Shown: one piece after another, positions 7,796-16,628 of the stretch
Layout: each line of letters starts with the position of its first letter
Numbering within the stretch: the stretch's first letter is position 1
From: RUG11198 sp964600615
Lineage (GTDB): Bacteria > Bacillota_I > Bacilli_A > RF39 > UBA660
Direction: 5' to 3'
Assembly (NCBI GenBank): GCA_964600615.1
Contig: CAZRJK010000005.1
Coordinates: 15,066-79,065 of the forward strand
DNA: 64,000 bases
Position numbers and translations under genes: made by a program
The notes under the pieces: model-generated
Told to the model about the DNA's origin: nothing
The model's input: the letters and a program-made list of their open reading frames with translations, nothing else
The model's database searches: none

Positions 7796-10351
7796 CTACT
7801 TAGCTTCATATAAATCTTTACCAATAGATATTTCAACTTCTAAAGGAACACTCAATTTATATATTTTCTCCATAATATCCTTTACAATCTTCTTAACTTC
7901 TTCTAATTCATCATTACAAACATTAAATATAAGTTCATCATGTATTTGTAACAACATCTTACTCTTTAACTTCTTCTTTATAAATTCTTTATCAATCTTA
8001 ATCATAGCCATCTTCAATATATCAGCACTACTACCCTGTATAGGAGTATTTAAAGCCATTCTTTCACCCATACTCCTAATATTATAATTAGTATTCTTAA
8101 GCTCATTAATAACTCTTCTTCTACCAGTAATAGTCTTAACATATCCTAGTTCATAAGCCCTTTTTATTTCTTCATCCATATAATTCTTAATACCAGGATA
8201 AGTCTTAAAATAATTATCTATAAATTCCCTTGCTTCCTTAGGACTAATACCTAAATCTTGAGATAAACCATAACTTGATATACCATATATAATACCAAAA
8301 TTAACAGCCTTTGCCCCTCTTCTCATATCCTTAGTAACATTATCCATATCTACATGATATATCAAAGAAGCAGTATGCGTATGAATATCAAAATTATTTA
8401 AAAAAGCTTCTTTCATACTATCAATATTAGCTAAATGAGCAAACACCCTAAGTTCTATTTGCGAATAATCACTACTTAAAATAACACTATCCTCATCACT
8501 AACAAAACTCTTTCTAATTAACCTACCATATTCATTTCTAATAGGAATATTCTGTAAATTAGGTTCTATAGAAGATAACCTACCAGTCCTAGTTAAAGCT
8601 TGTGTATAAATAGTATGTATCTTACCATCATCCATAATATTAGCTTTAAGCCCTTCTATATATGTAGTATATAACTTATTTAACATTCTATATTCAAGTA
8701 TTAACCCAATAATAGGATAACCTCTTAACTTAGATAAAGTTGCCTCATCTGTAGCATAATTACCACTTTTACCCTTCTTACCATGAGGCATCTCTAATTT
8801 ATTAAATAATATATCCCCTAATTGTTTAGGACTAGCTATATTAAACTCACACCCAGCCAAATCATATATACTCTTACTAACATCATTAATTCTAGATTGA
8901 ATATCTTCACCCATTTTATCCAATATCTTACTATCACATCTAATACCTTCATATTCCATTCTACCAAGAACAAAAGACAAAGGCATTTCTATATCGTTAT
9001 ATATATTCAATACCCCACTATGTTTCATTTCATCCATTAACTTATCTTTTATCTCATATATAAACTTAGCCTTCATTACACATCTCTTTGCTCTATCTTC
9101 CAAAGACAAATCCTCTTTCTTATCATAAAAAGGAATATCTACTCCCATATCATGAGCAACATAGGCAATATCATCATTAACATTATAATTTAACAAATAA
9201 CAAGAAAGCATAATATCATCACTAATATTACTTAATTCTATTCCTAATTTCTTAAAACTAACATATAATCTTTTAGCATCATAAGTATAAATATTTCCTT
9301 TAATATTAGATAAATCAAAATTATTCCTCAAATAAATATTATTATTCTTATTATATATACCAATACCTAAAATATTTCCCTTATGATAATTAGTATTATC
9401 CATATCCATATAAATTGAAACATCATCATTAATCTTTAAATTACCAATATCACTAACAATATTTACCTTAATATCTTCATTATTACTAACAACATCAACC
9501 TTCTTAATAAAAGAATAAAACTCTAATTCATTATATAAATCAATCAATTTCTTACTAGTACTATTATTATACTTAATATCAACAAAATCTATATCAATAG
9601 GTACTTCTTTATATATAGTAGCAATCTCTTTGCTCATAAAAGCACTATCTCTACCATCTCTAAGTTTGTTACCAATAGTACCTTTAACATCATCAATATG
9701 CTCATATAAATTTTCTATAGTATCATATTCTTGTAATAATTTTAAAGCCGTCTTCTCTCCAATCCCCTTAACACCAGGAATATTATCAGAAGAATCACCC
9801 ATTAAACCCTTTAAATCAATCATTCTAATAGGTTCTATACCATAAGTACTAACAAAAGTATCATGATTCATCATTATATAATCCTTACTCTTTAACAATT
9901 TAACAGATACATCATCACTAATTAGTTGCAATAAATCCTTATCACTACTAACAATTAATCCATCATAATTAGAATCCTCATCAATCATTCTAGAAAAAGT
10001 CCCAATAATATCATCAGCCTCATAACCAGGAACTTCTAAATATTTAATCCCCATAGCAGTAAGTATTTCCTTAGCAACAGGAAATTGCATTTTTAATTCA
10101 TCAGGAGTTTCAATCCTACCATCTTTATAACTATCATACTTATCATGCCTAAAAGTCTTTCCTACATCAAAAGCCACCAAAATATACTTAGGATTTTCTT
10201 CACTAATAATCTTATTTATCATATTAACAAAACCATACAAACCATTAGTAGGAAAACCCTTACTATTTCTCATAATATTACCACTATAAGCAGTAGCATA
10301 ATAACTTCTAAACAATAAATTATTACCATCAACTAATATAACCTTTTCCAT
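7796..10351 (-). CDS. polA: DNA polymerase I
   Basis: 851 residues. N-terminal 5'-3' exonuclease (about 1-290; YEADDIIGTF, GDSSDNIPGV), a middle 3'-5' exonuclease-like region that looks degenerate (YMDMDN where proofreading enzymes have DxE), and a polymerase domain (about 460-851) with motif A DYSQIELR, motif B RRGAKAVNFGIIYG and motif C QIHDE. Proofreading is therefore probably lost, as in Bacillus Pol I. Shine-Dalgarno AGGTGATGG. Confidence 0.97.
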   Translation of the reverse strand: MEKVILVDGNNLLFRSYYATAYSGNIMRNSKGFPTNGLYGFVNMINKIISEENPKYILVAFDVGKTFRHDKYDSYKDGRIETPDELKMQFPVAKEILTAMGIKYLEVPGYEADDIIGTFSRMIDEDSNYDGLIVSSDKDLLQLISDDVSVKLLKSKDYIMMNHDTFVSTYGIEPIRMIDLKGLMGDSSDNIPGVKGIGEKTALKLLQEYDTIENLYEHIDDVKGTIGNKLRDGRDSAFMSKEIATIYKEVPIDIDFVDIKYNNSTSKKLIDLYNELEFYSFIKKVDVVSNNEDIKVNIVSDIGNLKINDDVSIYMDMDNTNYHKGNILGIGIYNKNNNIYLRNNFDLSNIKGNIYTYDAKRLYVSFKKLGIELSNISDDIMLSCYLLNYNVNDDIAYVAHDMGVDIPFYDKKEDLSLEDRAKRCVMKAKFIYEIKDKLMDEMKHSGVLNIYNDIEMPLSFVLGRMEYEGIRCDSKILDKMGEDIQSRINDVSKSIYDLAGCEFNIASPKQLGDILFNKLEMPHGKKGKSGNYATDEATLSKLRGYPIIGLILEYRMLNKLYTTYIEGLKANIMDDGKIHTIYTQALTRTGRLSSIEPNLQNIPIRNEYGRLIRKSFVSDEDSVILSSDYSQIELRVFAHLANIDSMKEAFLNNFDIHTHTASLIYHVDMDNVTKDMRRGAKAVNFGIIYGISSYGLSQDLGISPKEAREFIDNYFKTYPGIKNYMDEEIKRAYELGYVKTITGRRRVINELKNTNYNIRSMGERMALNTPIQGSSADILKMAMIKIDKEFIKKKLKSKMLLQIHDELIFNVCNDELEEVKKIVKDIMEKIYKLSVPLEVEISIGKDLYEAK

Positions 10352-10367
10352 ACCATCACCTAAAACA

Positions 10368-10376
10368 ATTATAACA
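10368..10376 (-). promoter_or_regulatory. Extended -10 promoter of polA-mutM
   Basis: Minus strand TGTTATAAT (TGn plus TATAAT at 10368-10373), 16 bases before the polA start; no good -35. Lies just after the terminator of the preceding gene. Confidence 0.45.
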
Positions 10377-10414
10377 TAATAATAAAACTATTAATAATAA
10401 TAAATAATAAAATA

Positions 10415-10442
10415 ACAAAAAAAGAGCTTTAAAAGCTCTTTT
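10415..10442 (-). terminator. Terminator of the T4SS-pilin-like gene
   Basis: Stem AAAAGAGCTT/AAGCTCTTTT with three-base loop and a T run on the minus strand, between that gene and polA. Confidence 0.85.
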
Positions 10443-10449
10443 ATTCATA

Positions 10450-10767
10450 TTAATCTTTCGCCTTTTGTTGTTCCCAACAATCATCCCAACTAATACCATC
10501 AGTAGCATTAGCAGGAAGTAACTTCCACACAAAAGTAACAAGAGTAGCAACTAAAAATACTGCTACAGCATAAACAACTCTTCTAAAGAAAATCTTTTGT
10601 GCTGCCTTCATTTCATCTTCCTTACCAGCAATAACTGCTTTAGCTAAATCCAAAGTACCAAAAATAATTAATAAAACTGGAACTACCCACTTAATTAAGT
10701 TTACTATTCTAAAAGCAATATAAAGAACATCCCCTAAATCAGTACAATAATCTACTAAAAAAAACAT
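10450..10767 (-). CDS. Small two-helix membrane protein, T4SS-pilin (VirB2/TrbC-like) type
   Basis: 105 residues: short N-terminus, hydrophobic helix about 17-44 (FRIVNLIKWVVPVLLIIFGTLDLAKAVIAG), a charged turn (GKEDEMKAAQKIFFRR) and a second helix about 65-90, then a polar C-terminus. The helix-GKEDEM-KA-helix layout is what T4SS pilin/TrbC-like families show, but I could not run a profile search. It follows the tad operon with its own TTGACT/TATTAT promoter and terminator, so it may be made in large amounts independently. Shine-Dalgarno GAGGAGG. Confidence 0.6.
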   Translation of the reverse strand: MFFLVDYCTDLGDVLYIAFRIVNLIKWVVPVLLIIFGTLDLAKAVIAGKEDEMKAAQKIFFRRVVYAVAVFLVATLVTFVWKLLPANATDGISWDDCWEQQKAKD

Positions 10768-10795
10768 ATTCTTTCCTCCTCACATCTATAAATAA

Positions 10796-10824
10796 ATAAT
10801 ACACTAAAATCAAAATAAAGTCAA
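10796..10824 (-). promoter_or_regulatory. Strong promoter of the T4SS-pilin-like gene
   Basis: Minus strand -35 TTGACT (10819-10824), 17-base spacer, -10 TATTAT (10796-10801). One of the best consensus promoters in the window. Confidence 0.8.
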
Positions 10825-10878
10825 TGTTTTTTTTATTTATTACTTATTTTACAATATTACCTCTATATTTTAAATTAT

Positions 10879-10903
10879 AAAAAATAACTACAATTCTGTA
10901 GTT
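10879..10903 (-). terminator. Terminator of the tad operon
   Basis: Seven-bp stem AACTACA/TGTAGTT (10886-10903), loop of four, then six T on the minus strand; overlaps the stop of the TadZ-like gene. Confidence 0.75.
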
Positions 10904-11912
10904 AAAATTTAAAAAACTTATTCTTTGAAGTATCTGCAGATTCATTAGTTACTTTTTTATATAATCCTAATCTTTCCAAAAATGGAAGCAATATCTTAGA
11001 ATTATCATCCCTATCATTCATAGGAGGTAAAGCATAAAATATCTTAATTCTTGCCTCTCTACTAAAGACAGAAATATCCTTATCAGAAAGCAAACATTTA
11101 TTTAAAACAACCTTGTAATTTCTTAACTTAACCAAAGATTTAGGATCTGCCTTAGAAACTTTATTAATAGCTAATAAAGAAGGTTCAATTAAATAAATAA
11201 ACTCTGTACAAAAACTATTCGCATAATCATCAACAACATTATTCAAATCCATTAAAATAATATTAACATCAGTATATTCTTCTAAATAACGATTTATCTC
11301 ATCATCCTTAATAGATACCATTCCTTTATCATTAAAAAATATAAAATCAGTTTTATTAATTTCTAAAGAAATAACAGAATAATTCTTCTCTAATTGCTTC
11401 TTTATCATATATATCAATGTAGTAGAACCAGCATGATTAGTAAAATTTTTAAACCCAATAACCCTAGGTTTCCTTCTCTTAGAACTTTCGTCACTATCTT
11501 GAACAAAACTATTAGATTCACCAATAAAACTACTATTTACATTTTGATACTTAGCTACATCTTTATATTGATTAGGATTATTATATAAATATAATAACTC
11601 ATCCTCATTTCTAGCAAAATTATATATACCTAAACTAACTAACTTAGATATATAAGCATCATTAACAACAGGATCATCATTTAATAACAATATAATTTTA
11701 CTAACATCAAGTCCAATAGAAAGTTTTTGAATATTATTAATATCTCTATAGTTTTTAATAGAAGTAATATCCAAAAACATTCTATTGAAGAAAAAATTGG
11801 AGAAAGTTTGTACCAACTCCTCAGAAGAAAATTCTCCATTCATAGACTTAATAATATCAACATTCAAATTATTAAATTTTTGTTTATTTAAATTAGATAC
11901 TATAACATTCAT
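10902..11912 (-). CDS. TadZ/CpaE-like pilus assembly protein with degenerate P-loop
   Basis: 336 residues. N-terminal receiver-like domain (about 1-110: VNDAYISKLVSLGIYNFARNEDELLYLY), polar linker, then a MinD/ParA-like domain (about 148-320). At the P-loop it reads GFKNFTNHAGSTTL: the fold position matches KGGxGKTT, but the Walker A lysine is a serine. The later strands (SVISLEINKTDFIFF, DVNIILMDLNNV) fit the ParA fold. TadZ places the Tad machine at the pole; atypical TadZ proteins that dimerise without efficient hydrolysis are known. The longest frame starts at a TTG in the Shine-Dalgarno TTGGAGGATG, so ATG 11912 is chosen. Last gene of the operon. Confidence 0.75.
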   Translation of the reverse strand: MNVIVSNLNKQKFNNLNVDIIKSMNGEFSSEELVQTFSNFFFNRMFLDITSIKNYRDINNIQKLSIGLDVSKIILLLNDDPVVNDAYISKLVSLGIYNFARNEDELLYLYNNPNQYKDVAKYQNVNSSFIGESNSFVQDSDESSKRRKPRVIGFKNFTNHAGSTTLIYMIKKQLEKNYSVISLEINKTDFIFFNDKGMVSIKDDEINRYLEEYTDVNIILMDLNNVVDDYANSFCTEFIYLIEPSLLAINKVSKADPKSLVKLRNYKVVLNKCLLSDKDISVFSREARIKIFYALPPMNDRDDNSKILLPFLERLGLYKKVTNESADTSKNKFFKF

Positions 11913-11931
11913 ACAATCATCCTCCAATTAA

Positions 11932-12366
11932 TTAACCTGCAATAACCTTTGTCTCTCCACTTGCAACAATAGGTATTTTTAAATCCATAATAGGTAACCT
12001 TACTATATGATATACACTAACAGTATAATAATGTTTATTATCACTACCCTTTTGAATAACACAAACACCTAAGCCACTAAAATCTTCCAAAGCAGTACCA
12101 TTAGTAGCTTTACAATATTCTTCAAAAGGAAGATCATCACCAAACTTAGTAGTATAAGGAACATTAGCCAAATAAGCACTTAATTTAACACTTATATTCC
12201 CATCATCCTTACCACTATACTGTTCGTGTTCTAATATATTTATAACATTATTTTTTACTCTATATATCTTAGCAAAATTAAGTGCTACACCAATTACTGA
12301 AATATATAAAACAAAGAAAACCATAAATATATATATCATAGCAGTTCCACCATATGCATCTCTCAT
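11932..12366 (-). CDS. TadE-like pseudopilin
   Basis: 144 residues: short N-terminal MRDAYGGTAMIYIFMVFFVLYISVIGVALNFA, a single hydrophobic helix (about 8-30), then an extracellular domain with Cys pair (EEYC...GVCV). Size, helix position and location downstream of TadB/TadC and the small pilin fit TadE/TadF minor pilins. The usual Glu five residues after the cleavage site is not present; Met occupies the area. Confidence 0.65.
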   Translation of the reverse strand: MRDAYGGTAMIYIFMVFFVLYISVIGVALNFAKIYRVKNNVINILEHEQYSGKDDGNISVKLSAYLANVPYTTKFGDDLPFEEYCKATNGTALEDFSGLGVCVIQKGSDNKHYYTVSVYHIVRLPIMDLKIPIVASGETKVIAG

Positions 12367-12397
12367 ATAAAATCACCTACCTAAATAACAATTAAAA

Positions 12398-12562
12398 TTA
12401 ATATTGCTCATCAGCTTTTTTAGTCATTTTAGTCCATTGATCATTAATCCAAGTTTTTGCTAAACCATCTTTTCCAAAAAAGAAAGTAAGAATAGCTATT
12501 AAAGCAATAACAGCAATTATAACAACAACTGTCATACTTAATTCACCTGTAGCTTCTTTCAT
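12398..12562 (-). CDS. Small Flp-type pilin candidate
   Basis: 54 residues from ATG 12562 to TAA at 12398, with an excellent Shine-Dalgarno (AAGGAGGTGAG). The protein is MKEATGELSMTVVVIIAVIA..., a six-residue leader ending in Gly, a hydrophobic helix of about 20 residues, then a polar tail (GKDGLAKTWINDQWTKMTKKADEQY). This is the size and layout of Flp/Tad major pilins, and it lies between tadC and the tadE-like gene. Canonical Flp pilins have Glu-Tyr at +5/+6 of the mature protein; here Met-Thr is there and Glu is at +1. Likely the main pilus subunit. Confidence 0.7.
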   Translation of the reverse strand: MKEATGELSMTVVVIIAVIALIAILTFFFGKDGLAKTWINDQWTKMTKKADEQY

Positions 12563-12607
12563 TCAAAACTCACCTCCTTAAATTAAATTTCTTATTATCA
12601 TATTTAA

Positions 12608-13405
12608 TTACATAGCGTTAGCAAGCATCATAAACATTGATACAAGTAGTAGCAACATTCCGCCTCCGCCAGTACAAACTAACATAATCATTGTCATACT
12701 TTCCATACGATTAAGTCTATTCTTATATTTTTGTTCCCTAGCCTTCTCTTGAAGATTAGAAACACTTTTAGAAAATGATAACAATTGTTGATGTTTTCTT
12801 TCTTGCTCACCAAGTCCTAATCTATATAACAATCTCATCATTCTCATAGAATCCCTAACAGGATATCTATTAGCAAAATCTGTATAAGGTTGAATACTTG
12901 AGTCCCCTGCCTCAATCTTAGCAACCAATTCCTTTAAACCAGGTTTAAATACCGCAGGAGCATCATCAATACTTCTAGCAAGTGCTACTGGCACTGTATA
13001 ATGCTGTATTAATACCTCTAAACCCTTTAAATAATATGGAAGTAACGAATCAACCTCCGTCAAATGCTTCTTATAATAATTTCGTAAACTAATATAATCA
13101 TACTTAAAGACAAAAACACCAACAACTAAACAAATTATAACGTTTACAAAACTTAAATTAGAAATAAAGACAAATACCATAACAATAGTTACAAGAAAAG
13201 CATTTTTAAATCTCCCCATAAATACTCTTTCAGGATCAACAACCCTATCACCATATTTAGCATATAATAAGAATTCATAATCACTTTCCTTAAGCATATT
13301 AAATATATCTTTATTATCTTCTACAAATTTACCTGTATTAATTCTTCCAGTGTAAATAAAGACAAACATCAATATAATTCCAAATATTAAAATCTCTGTA
13401 TACAT
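12608..13405 (-). CDS. tadC: Tad pilus inner-membrane protein TadC
   Basis: 265 residues in the GspF/TadC fold: N-terminal membrane segment (YTEILIFGIILMFVFIYTG), two membrane segments near 70-110, a cytoplasmic helical domain (LLPYYLKGLEVLIQHYTVPVALARSIDDAP) and C-terminal membrane helix (MIMLVCTGGGGMLLLLVSMFMML). With TadB it forms the membrane platform for CpaF. The longest frame begins inside tadB at 13444; the ATG at 13405, one base past the tadB stop and starting with a membrane segment, is the more likely start. Confidence 0.8.
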   Translation of the reverse strand: MYTEILIFGIILMFVFIYTGRINTGKFVEDNKDIFNMLKESDYEFLLYAKYGDRVVDPERVFMGRFKNAFLVTIVMVFVFISNLSFVNVIICLVVGVFVFKYDYISLRNYYKKHLTEVDSLLPYYLKGLEVLIQHYTVPVALARSIDDAPAVFKPGLKELVAKIEAGDSSIQPYTDFANRYPVRDSMRMMRLLYRLGLGEQERKHQQLLSFSKSVSNLQEKAREQKYKNRLNRMESMTMIMLVCTGGGGMLLLLVSMFMMLANAM

Positions 13406-13406
13406 A

Positions 13407-14303
13407 CTACTCAGCCCCCACATTCTCATTATAGAATTTCTCACCTTTTAATAAAAAGTAAGTATTTATAAAAATCAAACCATGTAGCGCGATAACAATA
13501 AGAACATTATTTAACATAGAAATATAAGTATCAATCTGTACCAAAAATTGCAGCAAAATAACAATACCATAAAGAGCAAAACCAAATAACAAAAACTGCC
13601 TATGGAAATTAGCTCTATCCATTCTGTCCCTATAAACACCTTCAACTAAAATATCTATATCAGATAACATATTTTCAAATGTTTCAGCAGTATCCTTAGC
13701 ACCTTCTTTAGTAACTTGTAAAAACAATTGATGCATATTCTTTACCATAAAGAAAGGATATTTAGAATTCATATATTCAATTGAGGCATAAACATCACCT
13801 TTTTCATATGATAAAGCTATCATAGTCTTTACATCAGATAAAACAGGATCTTCTAATATACCAGATTCAACAACTCCCTCTAAAGACTTAACAAAAGCCT
13901 GTGTAGTTGCAAACTCCATTATAGTATTAGTAACATATACTTGAATCTGTTCAAATATAAATTCACTATATTGCCTTTTTGACCTCAAATATGTCAAATA
14001 AGGAACAAAAGCTATAGCAATAGCTAAATAAAATAAAGACCACCAAATACTATAAAAATACAAATATCCAACTCCAGCAGCAAAAGCACCAATTAAAACA
14101 ACCTGCATAATATATTGCCTTGGAGTATAATCTATACCTAATGCCTTAATCTTATTACGCATCTCTTTATATGAATAAGGTGCATATTTATCATATAGAC
14201 TAGTAGCTTGCTGAGAAATAAATTTATATACACCTTCACCAGTACTAGATCTATACGTAATAATAAATATTATTATCAATCCAACAATAAAAACTTCTAA
14301 CAT
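13407..14303 (-). CDS. tadB: Tad pilus inner-membrane protein TadB
   Basis: 298 residues: N-terminal membrane helix (FIVGLIIIFIITY), paired helices near 65-105, the conserved T2SSF-type cytoplasmic domain (about 120-230) and two C-terminal helices (FLLFGFALYGIVILLQFLV, VLIVIALHGLIFINTYFLL). Directly upstream of tadC and downstream of cpaF, the standard order. Shine-Dalgarno GAGGTGAG. Confidence 0.82.
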   Translation of the reverse strand: MLEVFIVGLIIIFIITYRSSTGEGVYKFISQQATSLYDKYAPYSYKEMRNKIKALGIDYTPRQYIMQVVLIGAFAAGVGYLYFYSIWWSLFYLAIAIAFVPYLTYLRSKRQYSEFIFEQIQVYVTNTIMEFATTQAFVKSLEGVVESGILEDPVLSDVKTMIALSYEKGDVYASIEYMNSKYPFFMVKNMHQLFLQVTKEGAKDTAETFENMLSDIDILVEGVYRDRMDRANFHRQFLLFGFALYGIVILLQFLVQIDTYISMLNNVLIVIALHGLIFINTYFLLKGEKFYNENVGAE

Positions 14304-14323
14304 ATACTCACCTCAATTCACTA

Positions 14324-15727
14324 CTATACATTACTTACATTAGTATATAATAAATTTGTATTTTTTTCAATAGGATTACTATTAACCATACCATTATTAT
14401 TAACATTAGTACCTAAATTATTATCATTTACAATATTATTATTAACATTGCCAACATTATTATTACTAACATTTACATTATTATCACTAATTAATTCATA
14501 ATTTAAATTTAACAATGGATTAATACCATTATTCAAATTGTTAGTCCCATTTATAACATTATTATTAGGAACAACATTTTCCTGTACTGGATTACTATTT
14601 GGTACAGGAATATTATTTTGCACAGGTTGATTAACAACAGAAATGTTAGAATTCTCATCAGCAGCCTCATGAAAACTTTCTTTTACCAAAGTGTCAGGTT
14701 GCATAATAACACCTTGACTTTCCAAATAACCTAAAAGATATTTAGTAGGATTATTTAAAATTGTCTTACCATCTGGGGTTCTTTTATATAAAATTTTATA
14801 ACCAGGTGTATTATCATCATCCACATAAAATTCTACAACCTCAGCAACTTCTCTCTTAAATCTCTGTAACTCTTTACTATAATATCCCTTAATATGTACA
14901 CCTAACTGTACATATCTATGTATACTCCTTAAAAACTGATCCATATCAATACTAGATTCTAGTAAACTATACAAACGGCTAGGTATAGACTCAGCTTTTT
15001 CAGCATGTATAGTAGACAAAATATTATGTCCAGAAGATATAGAGTCACGAACAGCCATAACAGCTTCAGCACTTCTAACCTCAGATAACAATATCCATCT
15101 AGGATTCTGTCTCATACAAGTAACAAGAACATCAGCATAACTAGCTATATTATTAGTCTTCATTGCCACTATGTCCCTTTGAGGAAATATTTTATCTAAG
15201 TGCAATTCAAGAGTATCCTCAATAGTAATAAGCTTTTCATCAGTTTTAGTATGAGCAGCTAAATACTTAACAAACTCTGTTTTACCACTACCAGTTTCAC
15301 CACTTACTAGTATATTACAATGTCCCTCTACGCACTTAAGCAAAAAATCATGAATATCTAATCTAATATAATCTTCTTTTAATATTTTTTCTTTCTCCAG
15401 CCTAATTTTAGCAGGAGTTTTACGAATAAGAACAGCTATTCCATTTCTTGCAATAGAATCATGAACAAAGTTCATACGAAGTTCATCACTCTCAGCATCA
15501 AGAAATGGATTAGCCATATTAAAGGCTTTACCCATTGAATTAGCACACTGAAAAGCCATTTTTTCCATAAACGCATTATTTACAGCAGGATTTTCAACCC
15601 TATATACACCTTTAGATAACGTCTTTAACCATACTTGTCCACCATTACTATATGATATATCAGTTACGTCATCATTATCTAAATAAACTTGAATAGGCCC
15701 AAAATCAACTTGAGTAAATTCATTCAT
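14324..15727 (-). CDS. cpaF: Tad pilus assembly ATPase CpaF/TadA with Asn-rich tail
   Basis: 467 residues. Secretion ATPase of the VirB11/PulE family that powers Tad pilus assembly. Walker A GETGSGKT at 143-150; the Asp box (TIEDTLELHL), Walker B/His region (ILLSEVRSAEAV, GHNILSTIHA) and the following arginines are present. The N-terminal domain is short compared with classical CpaF. After about residue 350 comes a 115-residue low-complexity tail dominated by Asn, Val and Pro, not part of the ATPase fold. Shine-Dalgarno AAGGGGTGA. Confidence 0.92.
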   Translation of the reverse strand: MNEFTQVDFGPIQVYLDNDDVTDISYSNGGQVWLKTLSKGVYRVENPAVNNAFMEKMAFQCANSMGKAFNMANPFLDAESDELRMNFVHDSIARNGIAVLIRKTPAKIRLEKEKILKEDYIRLDIHDFLLKCVEGHCNILVSGETGSGKTEFVKYLAAHTKTDEKLITIEDTLELHLDKIFPQRDIVAMKTNNIASYADVLVTCMRQNPRWILLSEVRSAEAVMAVRDSISSGHNILSTIHAEKAESIPSRLYSLLESSIDMDQFLRSIHRYVQLGVHIKGYYSKELQRFKREVAEVVEFYVDDDNTPGYKILYKRTPDGKTILNNPTKYLLGYLESQGVIMQPDTLVKESFHEAADENSNISVVNQPVQNNIPVPNSNPVQENVVPNNNVINGTNNLNNGINPLLNLNYELISDNNVNVSNNNVGNVNNNIVNDNNLGTNVNNNGMVNSNPIEKNTNLLYTNVSNV

Positions 15728-15747
15728 GAATTATCACCCCTTATTGA

Positions 15748-16593
15748 TTAATTCTTTTTAGTATCTTTTTTCTCTTCTTTACTTTCAGTTACTTCTTTAG
15801 TAGTTGATAAAATTTCATCTACAGAAACCATCTTAGTTTTTTCATTAATAAATTTTTGAATATCTTCACTACTAACCATTACAGCATCATCATTAGTAAG
15901 TTCTTTAGTATTAGGAACCAAAATCAATTCTACATTATATTGACCAGCTAAATATATAGCTTTCCTAAATAATAAATGCATATCTTCTGGTAAAGCAAAT
16001 AACATATAAGCAGGAATTCTAGCTTCTTCCGTAGTATCAAATACATGTTGTCCAGCACTATCCTTTACATCTAATATTTCAACATTACTAATAAATTTAC
16101 CAAACATAATAGTATTATCATCATTAGTACCCTTAAAATAAATATTAATATATTCTCCTGGCATCATACTATTAGCATAAGTACTATCCATATCAACTTT
16201 ATAATTTATAACAGTATAGCCTTTCTTTACATTAATAAATGAAGAATTAGGTAAACTTTTTTCATCTATAAGTAAATCAGTATAGAAAATACTACCTTCA
16301 GCTATCATAGTATTATAATTAGAATACTTTCCAACTATATCATCAACATTTTTATAATAACTTCCCTTCAAGAATGACGCAGGAACATTCATATAAGCAA
16401 CCATATCAGCAGTAATCTTAGTTTTAGGCTGAATAGTATGTTGCGCATAAGGAACCCTTGTCAAAGAAACTCTTTGATTTATCCTAACATTATAACCAAC
16501 CCACAAAACAGCAACACAAAGTAACACCCCTAGAATAGTAACAGTATTCCTATTACCCAAAAATTTTTTTAATGAACCAGACAAATTATTCAT
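15748..16593 (-). CDS. cpaB: Pilus assembly protein CpaB (SAF domain)
   Basis: 281 residues: N-terminal membrane anchor (about 17-38), SAF domain (VPYAQHTIQPKTKITADMVAYMNVPAS, about 47-110) and an RcpC/CpaB domain (DMDSTYANSMMPGEYINIYF, FVSNVEILDVKD). Acts outside the membrane in the pilus channel. The longest frame starts at GTG 16602, but this lies within the Shine-Dalgarno AAAGGGTGATATTA; ATG 16593 is chosen. Sits directly upstream of cpaF. Confidence 0.85.
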   Translation of the reverse strand: MNNLSGSLKKFLGNRNTVTILGVLLCVAVLWVGYNVRINQRVSLTRVPYAQHTIQPKTKITADMVAYMNVPASFLKGSYYKNVDDIVGKYSNYNTMIAEGSIFYTDLLIDEKSLPNSSFINVKKGYTVINYKVDMDSTYANSMMPGEYINIYFKGTNDDNTIMFGKFISNVEILDVKDSAGQHVFDTTEEARIPAYMLFALPEDMHLLFRKAIYLAGQYNVELILVPNTKELTNDDAVMVSSEDIQKFINEKTKMVSVDEILSTTKEVTESKEEKKDTKKN

Positions 16594-16628
16594 TAATATC
16601 ACCCTTTCTTTTTTTTATATCAAAATTA

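Noticed and set aside
10356..10550. Minus-strand reading frame of 64 codons
   Set aside because: Overlaps the better-supported T4SS-pilin-like gene in another frame and runs through its terminator; no ribosome site.
14340..14640. ATTATT-type repeats as a possible structural repeat element
   Set aside because: They encode the Asn-rich tail of CpaF in frame; no independent repeat unit.
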